Of a stretch of DNA of 64,000 nucleotides, positions 40,032 through 49,421 are shown piece after piece; the stretch's first letter is position 1, and the number at the start of each line of letters is the position of its first letter. This DNA comes from JACQAI01 sp035507915. GTDB lineage: Bacteria > Pseudomonadota > Alphaproteobacteria > Elsterales > Elsteraceae. Under the pieces are notes generated by a model that searched no databases, was not told where the DNA came from, and was given only the letters and a program-made list of their open reading frames with translations. The position numbers and the translations under genes are program-made. The stretch spans positions 1 through 64,000 of the forward strand of contig DATJNS010000038.1 in NCBI GenBank assembly GCA_035507915.1, given 5' to 3'.

Positions 40032-40688
40032 CTAAGCCGCGCCGGCAAGCGCCGCCAGCGCGGCGCGCAGCGCCGGGATGCCGGCGCCGGTGACCGCCGA
40101 GGTCGCGATCAGCTCCGGATGGGCCGCCGGGTGGCGTCGCAACGCGGCGTCGAGCCCGGCCACGCGGTCGGCGAGCGCGGCGTCCGTCAACTTGTCACAT
40201 TTCGTCAGGACGGCCTGGTAGGGCACCGCGGCCTTGTCGAGCCGGCGCATCAGCGCGGTGTCGTCGGGCTTGAGGCCGTGGCGCGCGTCGATCAGCAGGC
40301 AGACGCGCGCCAAGGTCGCGCGGCCCTTGAAGTAGGCGTCGATCAGCGCGGTCCAGCCGCCGATCTCGCGCTTGGAGGCGGCGGCGTGACCGTGGCCCGG
40401 CAGATCGACCAGCATCAGCCGATCGGCCAGCGCGAAGAAGTTGAGCTGGCGGGTGCGCCCCGGCGTAATGGACGTGCGCGCCAGCGCCTTGCGCCCGGTC
40501 AGCGCGTTGATCAGGCTCGACTTGCCGACGTTGGAGCGTCCGGCGAACGCGACCTCGGGCAGCCCCATCGGCGGCAGGCCCGCGACGTCCGCAGCGCCGG
40601 CGACGAAGCGGCACTCGGCGGCGAACAGGAGCCGTCCCGCCTCGAGCGCAGCTGCCGCCGCTTCGTCCGCGACGGGCGCCACGCTCAT
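40032..40688 (-). CDS. engB: EngB/YihA ribosome-biogenesis GTPase
   Basis: An essential GTPase needed for maturation of the large ribosomal subunit. In 218 residues: G1 [10 protein letters not shown]2 region [15 protein letters not shown]3 [11 protein letters not shown]4 TKCDK and G5 TSAVTG. In most members G3 reads DLPGYGYA, so both tyrosines are histidine here. Its ATG is one base from the yidC stop, showing tight coupling in the rpmH operon. Confidence 0.95.
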   Translation of the reverse strand: MSVAPVADEAAAAALEAGRLLFAAECRFVAGAADVAGLPPMGLPEVAFAGRSNVGKSSLINALTGRKALARTSITPGRTRQLNFFALADRLMLVDLPGHGHAAASKREIGGWTALIDAYFKGRATLARVCLLIDARHGLKPDDTALMRRLDKAAVPYQAVLTKCDKLTDAALADRVAGLDAALRRHPAAHPELIATSAVTGAGIPALRAALAALAGAA

Positions 40689-40689
40689 G

Positions 40690-42465
40690 TCACGTCCGGG
40701 CGGGCGCCGGCGTTCCGAGCCTGCGGGTGCGCCGCATGATCACCCATTGCTGCGTCATCGACAGCAGGTTGTTCCACGACCAGTAGATCACCAGGCCGAC
40801 CGCGAAATGCGCCAGCATGAAGGTGAAGATGATCGGCATGAACATGAAGACCTTGGCCTGGACCGGGTCGGCGGGCTGCGGGTTGAGCCGCTGCTGCAGG
40901 AACATCGTGAAGCCCATGAAGATCGGCCACGCGCCCAGCGAGATCGGGTCGAGCATCGCGGGCGGCGTCCATGGGACGAGGCCGAACAGGGTGAGGATGC
41001 TGGTCGGGTCGGGCGACGACAGGTCGTGGACCCAGCCGAAGAACGGCGCGTGGCGCATCTCGATGGTGACGAACAGCGTCTTGTAGAGCGAGAAGAACAC
41101 CGGGATCTGCAGCACGATCGGGAAGCAGCCCGACAGCGGATTGACCTGATGCTTCTTGTAGAGCGCCATCATCTCCTGGTTGAGGCGCTGCTTGTCGTCA
41201 CCGAAGCGCTCGCGCATCGCCGTCATCTCCGGCGTCAGCGCCTTCATGCGGCTCATCATCACGTAGGAGCGGTTGGCGAGCGGGAAGAACAGCGCCTTGA
41301 CCATGACGGTGAGGATCATGATCGCGATGCCGAAATTGCCGACCTGCTTGTAGATCCAATCGAGCGCCTCGAAGATCGGCTTGGTGATGAAAAAGAACCA
41401 GCCCCAATCGACCGCGTCGTCGAACTTGGGAATGCCGAGCACGTCGCGATAGTGCGTCAGCAGCTTGACCTCCTTGGCGCCCGCGAACAGGCGCAGGGTC
41501 GAGGTCGTCGAGCCGCCCGGGGCAACCTGCTGCGCGGAGCCTAGATAGTCCGCCTGGAAGCGATCGCGGCCATCCGGCACGCTGTGGACGAAGTGCGCCG
41601 CGAACGTCTCCTTCTGATCCGGGATCAGGCTGACCAGCCAGTACTTGTCCGTGATGCCGAGCCAGCCGCCCGTCGAGGTCTCCGAGATCGTCCCGGCCTT
41701 CACGACGTCCTTGTAGTTGGGCTCGTCGAGCCGGTCGTTGAACACCGCGACCGGGCCCTCGTGCAGAATGTAGTAGCCCGACGTCGGCGGGGTGCCGGCG
41801 CGCAGGATCAGGCCGTAGGGCATCAGCGACACCGGCTGCGCCGACGTGTTGGCGACCCGGCTCGTCACCGTGATCATGAAGTCGCGGTCGATCTCGTAGC
41901 GGCGCTCGAAGCGCAAGCCCTGGCCGTTGTCCCAGCTCAGCGTCACGGGCTGGTCGGGCGTCAGCGTGTCGTGGTCGGCGGTCCAGCGCGTCTCGGCCGT
42001 CGGCACCGCGACGGCGTGATCCTCCGGCACCCAGCCGGTCTCCGCGTAGTACGCGTCCGCGCTGCCGGCCGGATTGAGCAAGGTGATCGGCGGGCTCTTC
42101 GGATCGGTGGTCTCGTGATAGGTCGCGAGCGTGATGTCGTCGATGCGCGCGCCCTCGAGCGCGATCGAGCCGGTGACGCGCGGCGAGTCGATCCGCACGC
42201 GCGCCTGGCCCTTCAGGATGGCGTCGCGATCGAGCGCGGCCGGCGTCTGCGCCGCCGCGCCGGGGGCGGCGGCGGGGGCCGGAACGCTGGCGCCGGGCGG
42301 CACCGGCTTCGCCGCCGAAGGCGCCTGTTGCGCCAGCTGGGTCTGCTGCGCCTCCTCGGCCGCCTTCTGCGCGCGCATGTGCGGCAGCTCGTAGAGGTAC
42401 TGAAAGCCGAGCAGGATCACCAACGACAGGACGATCGCGATGACGAGATTTTTCTGGTCCGGCAT
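40690..42465 (-). CDS. yidC: YidC, membrane protein insertase
   Basis: Inserts and folds inner-membrane proteins, alone or with Sec. The 591-residue form of Gram-negative bacteria has an N-terminal helix (LVIAIVLSLVILLGFQYLY), an alanine/proline/glutamine-rich linker, a periplasmic domain to about residue 360, then the five-helix core with IMILTVMVKALFFPLANRSY, KKHQVNPLSGCFPIVLQIPVF in parts, and the C-terminal YWSWNNLLSMTQQWVIMRR. The two leucine/phenylalanine-rich helices and the arginine in the groove are where expected. Confidence 0.96.
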   Translation of the reverse strand: MPDQKNLVIAIVLSLVILLGFQYLYELPHMRAQKAAEEAQQTQLAQQAPSAAKPVPPGASVPAPAAAPGAAAQTPAALDRDAILKGQARVRIDSPRVTGSIALEGARIDDITLATYHETTDPKSPPITLLNPAGSADAYYAETGWVPEDHAVAVPTAETRWTADHDTLTPDQPVTLSWDNGQGLRFERRYEIDRDFMITVTSRVANTSAQPVSLMPYGLILRAGTPPTSGYYILHEGPVAVFNDRLDEPNYKDVVKAGTISETSTGGWLGITDKYWLVSLIPDQKETFAAHFVHSVPDGRDRFQADYLGSAQQVAPGGSTTSTLRLFAGAKEVKLLTHYRDVLGIPKFDDAVDWGWFFFITKPIFEALDWIYKQVGNFGIAIMILTVMVKALFFPLANRSYVMMSRMKALTPEMTAMRERFGDDKQRLNQEMMALYKKHQVNPLSGCFPIVLQIPVFFSLYKTLFVTIEMRHAPFFGWVHDLSSPDPTSILTLFGLVPWTPPAMLDPISLGAWPIFMGFTMFLQQRLNPQPADPVQAKVFMFMPIIFTFMLAHFAVGLVIYWSWNNLLSMTQQWVIMRRTRRLGTPAPART

Positions 42466-42501
42466 TGTTGTCGCCCTGGCCTTTCCGCAGCGCGCGCCGT
42501 T

Positions 42502-42831
42502 CTAGAACCGAAGCACGGTCGACGCCCGGCCGTCGGCATGGTTGTCGTCGGCATGATGGCCGTCCCGCGCGGCGCCGCTGGGACGCGCGAGACGCGGGAC
42601 AGGCACCGGATCGTAACCCATGCCGCCCCACGGATTGCAGCGCACGACCCGGTGCACCGCGAGCACGGTGCCGGCGAGCGCACCGTGCTGGCGCAACGCC
42701 TCCATCGCGTAGTGCGAGCAGCTCGGCTCGAACCGGCAGCTCGGCGGAAAGATCGCCGCCAAGGTCAGCTGATAGAGACGCACCAGCGCGCGCAGCACGA
42801 CGACGGCCGGGTTCATGTCGCCGGGTTTCAT
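42502..42831 (-). CDS. yidD: YidD, membrane protein insertion efficiency factor
   Basis: A small membrane-associated factor that helps YidC. The 109-residue product has LRALVRLYQLTLAAIFPPSCRFEPSCSHYA in outline, with the conserved cysteines, and RCNPWGGMGYDPVP. The ATG (MKPGD) overlaps the rnpA stop by four bases (ATGA), and another ATG five codons on is also good. The C-terminal 30 residues are histidine- and aspartate-rich and not conserved. Confidence 0.94.
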   Translation of the reverse strand: MKPGDMNPAVVVLRALVRLYQLTLAAIFPPSCRFEPSCSHYAMEALRQHGALAGTVLAVHRVVRCNPWGGMGYDPVPVPRLARPSGAARDGHHADDNHADGRASTVLRF

Positions 42832-43193
42832 GCCGCCGCGCCGTCGCGCCAGGCGCGCAGCCGGCGCATCGCCGCCTCGAGGTCGCCGAGCAGCGCCGGC
42901 CACGCGCGCGTCGCGGTCGCGTCGCGCGCGATCAGCACGTAGTCGAGTGCGCTGTCGGCATGACGCGGCAGCAGCGCGGCGACCGCGGCGCGCAGACGCC
43001 GGCGGCTGCGGTTGCGCACGACCGCGTTGCCGACCTTGCGGCTCGCCGTGTAGCCGACGCGCGCCGACGCGCCGGTGTCGGCGGGGCGCGGCGCCACCTG
43101 AAGCACGACTCCCGGCATGGCGCAGCGCCGCCGGCCCGCGGCGACGCGCAGGAAATCGGCGCGCTGTTTCAGATGGGGCACCGTGGTCCGCAT
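42828..43193 (-). CDS. rnpA: RnpA, ribonuclease P protein component
   Basis: The protein partner of RNase P RNA. The 121-residue basic protein starts MRTTVPHLKQRADFLRV and contains the signature RVGYTASRKVGNAVVRNRSRRRLR seen in two pieces, which binds the RNA. Upstream in-frame residues up to another ATG are not family-like. It follows rpmH by 146 bases, longer than usual but in the conserved order. Confidence 0.95.
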   Translation of the reverse strand: MRTTVPHLKQRADFLRVAAGRRRCAMPGVVLQVAPRPADTGASARVGYTASRKVGNAVVRNRSRRRLRAAVAALLPRHADSALDYVLIARDATATRAWPALLGDLEAAMRRLRAWRDGAAA

Positions 43194-43339
43194 GACTGTC
43201 GACGGTTCTCGCCCGGTCTTAGATGGGAGGCGGGTCGCGCCCGCCAAGGTCTCGACCGCAAGCGCTCGGCCCACGGTCGCGGCCCAACCGTTTCGCCGGA
43301 TCGGGGCCGAACCCCGAGCGTCCCGACGCGCGGCGCCGC

Positions 43340-43474
43340 TCAGGCGGACAGCCGCTTGCGACCCTTGGCGCGCCGCGCGCTCAGCACGTTGCGCCCGCCG
43401 ACGGTCGCCATCCGCGCGCGGAAGCCGTGGCGCCGCTTGCGGATCAGCTTGCTCGGCTGGTAGGTGCGTTTCAC
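43340..43474 (-). CDS. rpmH: RpmH, 50S ribosomal protein L34
   Basis: A 44-residue ribosomal protein, [18 protein letters not shown] followed by [25 protein letters not shown] in outline; this is the textbook L34 length and sequence. The start is GTG with GGAG at a good spacing. It is the first gene of the leftward operon and is driven by the strong promoter at 43503-43531. Confidence 0.97.
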   Translation of the reverse strand: MKRTYQPSKLIRKRRHGFRARMATVGGRNVLSARRAKGRKRLSA

Positions 43475-43502
43475 GGGACGTCTCCGATCAAAAGCGGCCC
43501 TC

Positions 43503-43531
43503 CCTATAGTGGTTGGGCAGGGCCGAGTCAA
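43503..43531 (-). promoter_or_regulatory. Sigma-70-like promoter of the rpmH operon
   Basis: On the minus strand TTGACT (43526-43531) and TATAGG (43503-43508) are 17 bases apart, an almost ideal housekeeping promoter. The expected start lies about 20 bases before the rpmH start codon. This is the best promoter match I saw in the window. Confidence 0.8.
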
Positions 43532-43684
43532 CCGTCGGGCGGTCGCGCCGAGCGGCGATTTGCCTCGTAAAATCGCGCGCTTGCGCGCCTCGGACGGCTT
43601 CCTCGATAGTGTCCGCCGACCCCTCCCGGAACCCGCCCTTGGCCCTTCTCCCGCGCCTCCCGCAGCCATGACGGCCTGGCCGAC

Positions 43685-44428
43685 ATGACGGCCGCCCCCG
43701 ATCCCGCCCCCGCGGCGGCGCCCCGGCGCTCGGTCCTGCGGCGGCTCGCGCCGCTGATCGGGCTCACCGCGATTCTGGTTCTGTTCTTCACGCTGCACCT
43801 CGACCGCTATGTCAGCTTCGCGGCGTTGCGCGACAACCGCGCCGCCGTGACGGGCTTCGTCGCCGATCACCGCGGGCTCGCCGCGCTGCTCTATGTCGCG
43901 GCCTACATCGTGGTCGTCGCGGCCTCGCTGCCGGGCGGCGCAATCCTCTCGGTGGCCGGCGGCTTCCTGTTCGGCACCGTGGTCGCCAGCGTCTGCGTGG
44001 TGGTGGGCGCGACCGCCGGCGCGACGCTTTTGTTCCTCGCCGCCCGGACCGCGATCGGCGACGGCCTCCGGCGCCGGCTGGGCGCGCGCGGCGAGCGGCT
44101 GGCCGCCGACCTGGCCGACAACGCGTTCAACTATCTCCTGGTGCTGCGGCTGGTGCCGCTGTTCCCGTTCTTCCTCGTCAACCTGGTGCCGGCGTTCGCC
44201 GGCATCACGCTGCGCACCTACGTGGCCGCGACCTTCCTCGGCATCATCCCGGGAACCGTGGTGTTCGTCAGCGTCGGCGACGGCCTGGGCGCGCTGCTCG
44301 AGCGCGGCGAGACGCCCGACCTGTCGATCATCTTCTCGCCCCGGATCCTCGGGCCGCTGGTCGGGCTTGCCGTGCTGGCGCTGATCCCGGTCGCCTATCG
44401 CCGCCTCAAGCCGCCGAGACGCGCGTGA
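43685..44428 (+). CDS. TVP38/TMEM64 family (VTT domain) membrane protein
   Basis: An integral membrane protein of 247 residues, about six hydrophobic segments. The VTT core shows [53 protein letters not shown] in parts and [12 protein letters not shown]. Eukaryotic and bacterial relatives are lipid scramblase-like or DedA-related; no transport substrate is proven. Its stop overlaps the next start by four bases (GTGA), linking it to an FAD-disulfide oxidoreductase, a pairing also found as a fusion in other bacteria as far as I recall. Confidence 0.9.
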   Translation: MTAAPDPAPAAAPRRSVLRRLAPLIGLTAILVLFFTLHLDRYVSFAALRDNRAAVTGFVADHRGLAALLYVAAYIVVVAASLPGGAILSVAGGFLFGTVVASVCVVVGATAGATLLFLAARTAIGDGLRRRLGARGERLAADLADNAFNYLLVLRLVPLFPFFLVNLVPAFAGITLRTYVAATFLGIIPGTVVFVSVGDGLGALLERGETPDLSIIFSPRILGPLVGLAVLALIPVAYRRLKPPRRA

Positions 44429-45864
44429 GCCTGCTGACGCCCGACATCTGCGTGGTCGGCGGCGGCTCGGGCGGGCTGTCGGTCGCGGCGGGCGCGGCGC
44501 AGATGGGCGCCGACACCGTGCTGGTCGAGCGCGCCAAGATGGGCGGCGACTGCCTCAACTACGGCTGCGTGCCGTCGAAGTCGCTGCTCGCGGCCGCCAA
44601 GGCGGCGCACCACGTGCACGAGGCCGCGCGCTTCGGCATCGAGGCCGGGCCGCCGCGCGTCGACTACGCGGCCGTGCAGCGCCACGTGCGCGGCGTGATC
44701 GAGGCGATCGCACCGACCGACTCGGTCGAACGCTTCGAGGGGCTGGGCGTGCGCGTGATCCGCGACCAGGCGCGCTTCCGCAACGCGCGCGAGATCGAGG
44801 CGGGCGGCACGATCATCCGGGCGCGCCGCTTCGTGCTGGCGACCGGCTCGCATCCGGCGGTGCCGCCGATCCCCGGTCTCGCCGACGTGCCCTATCTCAC
44901 CAACGAGTCGATCTTCGACCTCGCCGGCCTGCCGGAGCACCTGATCGTGCTGGGCGGCGGGCCGATCGGCGTCGAGATGGCGCAGGCGCATCGCCTGCTC
45001 GGCAGCCGCGTCTCGCTGGTCGAGGCCGTGAGCCTGCTCGGCAAGGACGATCCCGAGCTGGTCGACGTGGTGCGCCGCCGGCTCAAGGCCGACGGCATCG
45101 CGCTGCACGAGGCGACCAAGGCGACCGCGGTCGCGCGCGCGCCCGGCGACGCCATCGCGGTCGAGGCGGGCGACGGCACGACCGCGACACGGCTGGTCGG
45201 CTCGCACCTGCTGGTCGCGACCGGGCGCGTGCCGACGATCGACGGGCTCGAGCTCGACAAGGCCGGCATCGCGCACACGCGCGCCGGCATCACGGTCGAC
45301 GCACGGCTACGGACCACGAACCGCCGCGTGTTCGCGATCGGCGACGTCGCGGGCGCGCTGCAGTTCACCCACGTCGCCGGCTACCACGCGGGCGTCGTGA
45401 TCCGCAACGCGCTGTTCCGCCAGCCGGCGCGCGCGAGCCACGCGACCATCCCGTGGGTGACCTACGGCGACCCAGAGCTCGCGCAGGTCGGCCTGACCGA
45501 GGCGCAGGCGCGCGCCGCCACCAACGACGAGCTCCGCATCCTGCGCTGGAGCCTGGCCGAGAACGATCGCGCGCGCGCCGAAGGCGGACCCGCCGGCGGC
45601 TTCGACGGCGCGCTCAAGGCCGTCGTGACCCGGCGCGGCCGGCTGCTCGGCTGCGGCATCGTGAGCCGCCAGGCCGGCGAGCTGATCCAGCCCTGGGTGC
45701 TCGCGATGTCGGCCGGGCTCGGCATCCGGGCGCTCGCCACCATGGTGGCGCCCTATCCGACCCTGGGCGAGATCTCGAAACGCGCGGCCGGCAGCTTCTA
45801 CGTGCCCACCCTGTTCTCGAAGCGGACGCGCCGGCTGGTGCGCCTGCTTCGGCTGTTCGGGTGA
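44425..45864 (+). CDS. FAD-dependent pyridine nucleotide-disulfide oxidoreductase (MerA/Lpd-like)
   Basis: A 479-residue flavoenzyme of the class I disulfide oxidoreductases. It has the FAD loop [13 protein letters not shown], the redox-active cysteine pair in [13 protein letters not shown], the NAD(P)-binding [11 protein letters not shown], the second FAD motif FAIGDVAG, and a C-terminal dimerisation domain. It lacks the N-terminal metal-binding domain and the C-terminal cysteine pair of mercuric reductase, so it is not assigned as MerA, and no E2 protein is nearby to make it Lpd. The C-terminal histidine-glutamate pair typical of Lpd was not clearly seen (ending [10 protein letters not shown]). 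GTG start. Confidence 0.88.
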   Translation: MSLLTPDICVVGGGSGGLSVAAGAAQMGADTVLVERAKMGGDCLNYGCVPSKSLLAAAKAAHHVHEAARFGIEAGPPRVDYAAVQRHVRGVIEAIAPTDSVERFEGLGVRVIRDQARFRNAREIEAGGTIIRARRFVLATGSHPAVPPIPGLADVPYLTNESIFDLAGLPEHLIVLGGGPIGVEMAQAHRLLGSRVSLVEAVSLLGKDDPELVDVVRRRLKADGIALHEATKATAVARAPGDAIAVEAGDGTTATRLVGSHLLVATGRVPTIDGLELDKAGIAHTRAGITVDARLRTTNRRVFAIGDVAGALQFTHVAGYHAGVVIRNALFRQPARASHATIPWVTYGDPELAQVGLTEAQARAATNDELRILRWSLAENDRARAEGGPAGGFDGALKAVVTRRGRLLGCGIVSRQAGELIQPWVLAMSAGLGIRALATMVAPYPTLGEISKRAAGSFYVPTLFSKRTRRLVRLLRLFG

Positions 45865-45953
45865 GCGCGGTTCCGACGACGCGCTCTTGCGCGCGTGCGA
45901 CGGGTCGGCTACGACGGACGGCACCCCGAGACTCACAATCGGCGGAGGATGAC

Positions 45954-46163
45954 GTGGGTGGCACCGGACGTTTCATACTGGGTGGCATCGTCGGCGTGCT
46001 CGGGCTGCTGGGCCTCGCCGGCGCCGCGGCTGCCGGCGACGGCTCGATGTACTACGCGGGGCTCGTCGTGTTCGTGGCCGCGATCATCTACGACGCCAAT
46101 CTGATCAAGCGCGCCTGCGACGAGTACGAGCGCCATCACAGCCGCGGCGCGGCCTCGCACTAG
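45954..46163 (+). CDS. Small two-helix membrane protein of unknown function
   Basis: A 69-residue protein starting at GTG with GGAGG five bases upstream. It has two hydrophobic helices (GRFILGGIVGVLGLLGLAGA, then MYYAGLVVFVAAIIYDANLI) and a charged tail with KRACDEYERHH. I do not recognise a family; similar short proteins exist in alphaproteobacteria as conserved hypotheticals. It lies 89 bases after the oxidoreductase. Confidence 0.65.
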   Translation: MGGTGRFILGGIVGVLGLLGLAGAAAAGDGSMYYAGLVVFVAAIIYDANLIKRACDEYERHHSRGAASH

Positions 46164-46200
46164 CGCCTGCCCTTCTGCGCCCAGCGATGGGGAGGGACTC

Positions 46201-46398
46201 ATGCCGGGCATTCGCGCCGCCACCGTCCTACCGGAAGTCGGCGGCATGGCCGCGATCCTGGCGACCGGCTGCACGCCGGCCTTCGCCCCCGGCACAACCC
46301 TGCATTGGCTCCGGCTCGGCAACTTCGTGCCCACCCCCGACGCGAGCGATCTCGCCGAGGCCACGCGCCGCAAGCTCGTGACGGTCTGTTCGGCCTGA
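46201..46398 (+). pseudogene. Possible N-terminal stump of an ABC substrate-binding protein
   Basis: A 65-residue open frame, ATG with GGGGAGGGA just upstream, ending at a TGA that overlaps the next start by one base. It looks like a signal peptide ([15 protein letters not shown]) followed by [20 protein letters not shown], the kind of opening found in family 1/7 sugar-type binding proteins after the cleavage site. The protein then ends instead of continuing for 350 or more residues. Either it is a decayed binding protein cut by a deletion, or a genuine small exported peptide. I favour the first but only moderately. Confidence 0.4.
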
Positions 46399-47213
46399 TG
46401 GACACGGCCCAGCCCACCGCGCCGCCGGACGCGATCCGCACCGACCCGCGCGCGCTCCGGCGCCTGATCCGCGCCGGCGGCTATGCCGGGCGCACCGGCG
46501 GGCTCGCGATGGGCTACGTGCAGGCCAATCTCTGCATCCTGCCGGCGGCCGACGCCGACGATTTCCTGCGCTACTGCCAACGCAATCCCAAGCCGTGTCC
46601 GCTGCTCGCGGTCGGCGAGCCGGGCGATCCGCGCCTGCCGGCGCTGGGCGCGGATCTCGACGTACGCAGCGACGTGCCGAGCTACCGCGTGTGGCGCGAC
46701 GGCGCGCTCGCCGACACGGTCGCCGATATCGGCGCGCTCTGGCGCGACGACCTCGTCGCGTTCGCGCTCGGCTGCTCGTACTCGTTCGAGGAGGCGCTGC
46801 TCGAGGCCGGGCTGCCGCTGCGTCACGTCGAGCGCGGCATGGGGCCGGCGCGCTACACGAGCTCGATCCCGACCGTACCGGCGGGGCGTTTCGGCGGCGC
46901 CATGGTCGTGACCATGCGCTCGTTCCGGCCCGCCGACGCGATCCGCGCGATCCAGGTGACGTCGCGCTTCCCCGCGGTGCACGGCGCGCCCGTGCATATC
47001 GGCCTGCCGCATCTGATCGGCATCGACGATCTCGCCCGGCAGTGCGAGAGCCCGTTCATCCCGGTGCCCGACGACGAGATCCCGCTGTTCTGGGCGTGCG
47101 GCGTGACGCCCCAGGTCGCGCTGCGCGCCGCCCGCCCGGCGCTGTGCATCACCCACACGCCGGCCCACATGCTGGTCACCGACCTCAAGAACGCGAGCCT
47201 GGCGGCGTTCTGA
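46398..47213 (+). CDS. D-glutamate cyclase family protein (YcsI-like, DUF1445)
   Basis: A 271-residue protein of the family whose mammalian member turns D-glutamate into 5-oxo-D-proline. Motifs: [11 protein letters not shown] at the start, then [35 protein letters not shown] and the late FWACGVTPQ and [14 protein letters not shown]. In Bacillus the homologue (ycsI) lies beside pxpA and the kip genes; here the pxpA-like gene is about 37 kb away. ATG overlaps the previous stop (TGATG). It ends tail to tail with livM, 14 bases apart. Confidence 0.88.
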   Translation: MDTAQPTAPPDAIRTDPRALRRLIRAGGYAGRTGGLAMGYVQANLCILPAADADDFLRYCQRNPKPCPLLAVGEPGDPRLPALGADLDVRSDVPSYRVWRDGALADTVADIGALWRDDLVAFALGCSYSFEEALLEAGLPLRHVERGMGPARYTSSIPTVPAGRFGGAMVVTMRSFRPADAIRAIQVTSRFPAVHGAPVHIGLPHLIGIDDLARQCESPFIPVPDDEIPLFWACGVTPQVALRAARPALCITHTPAHMLVTDLKNASLAAF

Positions 47214-47227
47214 GCGCGGCGCGACGG

Positions 47228-48499
47228 CTAGGCGTGCGGCGCGGGCTGCAATTCGGACGTCGCCGACGGCGGCGCCAGGCCGGCCATGCGGCGCTGGAAC
47301 ATTGCGCCCAGCACGCCGACGACGCCGCGGCGGAACAGCAGCACGCAGGCGACGAAGATCGCCCCGGTGATGATCGTGACCCAGGCGCCGGCCTGCGCGA
47401 AGTAGTTCTCGATCGCCTGGTCGATCACCGCGCCGACGATCGGGCCGAACACGGTGCCGATGCCGCCGAGCAGGGTCATGAGGACGACCTCGCCCGACAT
47501 CGTCCAATCGACATCGGTCAGGCTGGCGAGCTGGAACACGATCGTCTTGGTGCCGCCGGCGAGCCCGGCGAGCCCGGCCGACAGCACGAACGCCACCAGC
47601 TTGTAGCGGTCGACGCTGTAGCCGAGCGAGATCGCGCGCGCCTCGTTCTCGCGGATCGCCTTCAGGACCTGGCCGAACGGCGAGTGGATGGTGCGATAGA
47701 TCAGCGCGAAGCCGGCGAGGAAGATCGCGAACACGGTGTAGTAGATCGCCAGCGGCTGGTTCAGGTCGATGATGCCGAACAGCATGCCGCGCGGCACCGC
47801 CTGGATGCCGTCCTCGCCGCCGGTGAACTTGGCCTGCAGCGCGAAGAAGAACACCATCTGCGCCATCGCCAGGGTGATCATCGCGAAATATATGCCCTGG
47901 CGCCGGATCGCGATGCCGCCGAACACCGCGCCCAGCAGCGTCGCGACGGCGGTCGCCGCGAGGATGGCGAGCTCGGGCGGCCAGCCCCAGACCTTGGCGA
48001 CGTGACCGGCGATGTACCCCGCGCTGCCGAAATAGGCGGCATGGCCGAACGACAGCAGGCCGACGAAGCCGATCAGCAGGTTGAAGGCACACGCGAACAG
48101 CGCGAAGCACAGCACCTTCATGACGAACACGGGATAGACCCCGGCGTGCGGCACCAGGAGGCCGACCGTCAGCAGCACGCTGGTGCCGAACAGGCTGAGG
48201 TCGCTCGGCCTGAACTCGATGCGCCGTCCGATCGCACCGGACAACCCGTGGAACACCGCGGCGACGGCGCCGACGAGCAGCACGGCGGCGACCACGAAGG
48301 CGATGCCCCAGAGCCACGGATCGAGGTCGACGCGCGCGCCGAACAGCGCATCGATGCCCGGACCGATGCCGACCGCCGCCACGACGTCGCCGATCAGCCG
48401 GTAGAGGAAGCCCGACGCGTCGGGCAGCACGGCGATCACGCCGATCGTGAGCACGCCGATCACGAGGCCGGTGCCGCACCAGGCGAGGCAGCGATTCAT
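47228..48499 (-). CDS. livM: Branched-chain amino acid ABC transporter permease, LivM type
   Basis: One of two permeases of a liv-type importer, 423 residues with about ten hydrophobic helices. The conserved core includes VGLLSFGHAAYFGSAGY, RGIYFAMITLAMAQM-like sequence and, in the loop that contacts the ATPase, RENEARAISLGYSVDRYKL, followed by GGIGTVFGPIVGAV. The N-terminal 90 residues before the core are longer than in E. coli. It begins four bases after livH. Ligand may be any of several small carboxylates or amino acids. Confidence 0.93.
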   Translation of the reverse strand: MNRCLAWCGTGLVIGVLTIGVIAVLPDASGFLYRLIGDVVAAVGIGPGIDALFGARVDLDPWLWGIAFVVAAVLLVGAVAAVFHGLSGAIGRRIEFRPSDLSLFGTSVLLTVGLLVPHAGVYPVFVMKVLCFALFACAFNLLIGFVGLLSFGHAAYFGSAGYIAGHVAKVWGWPPELAILAATAVATLLGAVFGGIAIRRQGIYFAMITLAMAQMVFFFALQAKFTGGEDGIQAVPRGMLFGIIDLNQPLAIYYTVFAIFLAGFALIYRTIHSPFGQVLKAIRENEARAISLGYSVDRYKLVAFVLSAGLAGLAGGTKTIVFQLASLTDVDWTMSGEVVLMTLLGGIGTVFGPIVGAVIDQAIENYFAQAGAWVTIITGAIFVACVLLFRRGVVGVLGAMFQRRMAGLAPPSATSELQPAPHA

Positions 48500-48503
48500 C
48501 GAG

Positions 48504-49391
48504 TCACGCCGCCTTGCCGAACAGGCCCGCGGGCCGGATGAGCAGCACGATCACCATGATGACGAAGATCACGGTGTTCGACGCCTCGGGGTAGAACACC
48601 TTGCTCAGGCCCTCGATCACGCCCAGCCCCACGCCGGTCACGATCGAGCCGATGATCGAGCCCATGCCGCCGATCACCACCACCGCGAAAACGATGATCA
48701 TCAGGTTGGAGCCCATCAGCGCGCTGACCTGGTAGATCGGCGCGGCGAGCACGCCGGCGAAGGCCGCCAGTGCGGCGCCGAAGCCGTAGGTCAGCGTGAT
48801 CATCCTGGGCACGTTGACGCCGAAGGCCTGGACCAGTGCCGGATTCTCGGTGCCGGCGCGCAGGTAGGCGCCGAGCCGCGTCTTGTCGATGATCAGCCAC
48901 ACCGCGATGCACACGGCGAGCGCGACGAACACGACCCAGCCGCGGTAGGTCGGCAGGAACATGAAGCCGAGGTTCTGCGCACCGGTCAGCGCGTCGGGGA
49001 TGCGATAGGGCTGGCCCGACACGCCGTAGGCCTGCCGGAACGCGCCCTCGATCAGCAGCGTCAGGCCGAACGTGAGCAGCAGGCCGTAGAGATGGTCGAG
49101 CTGGTAGACCCGGCGCAGGAACAGCCGCTCGAGCACGATGCCGAACGCACCGACCACGATCGGCGCGATCAGCAGCGCCCACCAGTAGCCGATGCCGAGA
49201 TACTCGAGCACCAGCCACGCGCAGAAAGCGCCCATCATGTACTGCGCGCCGTGCGCGAAGTTGATGACGTTGAGGATGCCGAAGATGACGGCCAACCCCA
49301 GGCTCAGGATGGCGTAGAAGGAGCCGTTGATCAGACCCAGCAGGATCTGTCCGAGCAGCACCGGCACCGGTACGCCGAGCAGCTCGGCCAT
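48504..49391 (-). CDS. livH: Branched-chain amino acid ABC transporter permease, LivH type
   Basis: The second permease, 295 residues, with LGLAVIFGILNVINFAHGAQYMMGAF in parts at the N-terminus and, in the cytoplasmic coupling loop, TENPALVQAFGVNVPRMI. The repeated FAVVVIGGMGSIIGSIVTGV near the C-terminus is typical. A GAGGGAG ribosome site precedes the ATG. It lies between the binding protein gene and livM. Confidence 0.94.
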   Translation of the reverse strand: MAELLGVPVPVLLGQILLGLINGSFYAILSLGLAVIFGILNVINFAHGAQYMMGAFCAWLVLEYLGIGYWWALLIAPIVVGAFGIVLERLFLRRVYQLDHLYGLLLTFGLTLLIEGAFRQAYGVSGQPYRIPDALTGAQNLGFMFLPTYRGWVVFVALAVCIAVWLIIDKTRLGAYLRAGTENPALVQAFGVNVPRMITLTYGFGAALAAFAGVLAAPIYQVSALMGSNLMIIVFAVVVIGGMGSIIGSIVTGVGLGVIEGLSKVFYPEASNTVIFVIMVIVLLIRPAGLFGKAA

Positions 49392-49421
49392 CAGCGGGCT
49401 CCCTCTCGCCGCGTCACGACC

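Noticed and set aside
44425..45864. Mercuric reductase or dihydrolipoamide dehydrogenase as a firm name
   Set aside because: The N-terminal metal-binding domain and the C-terminal cysteine pair of MerA are missing, and there are no E1/E2 genes nearby.
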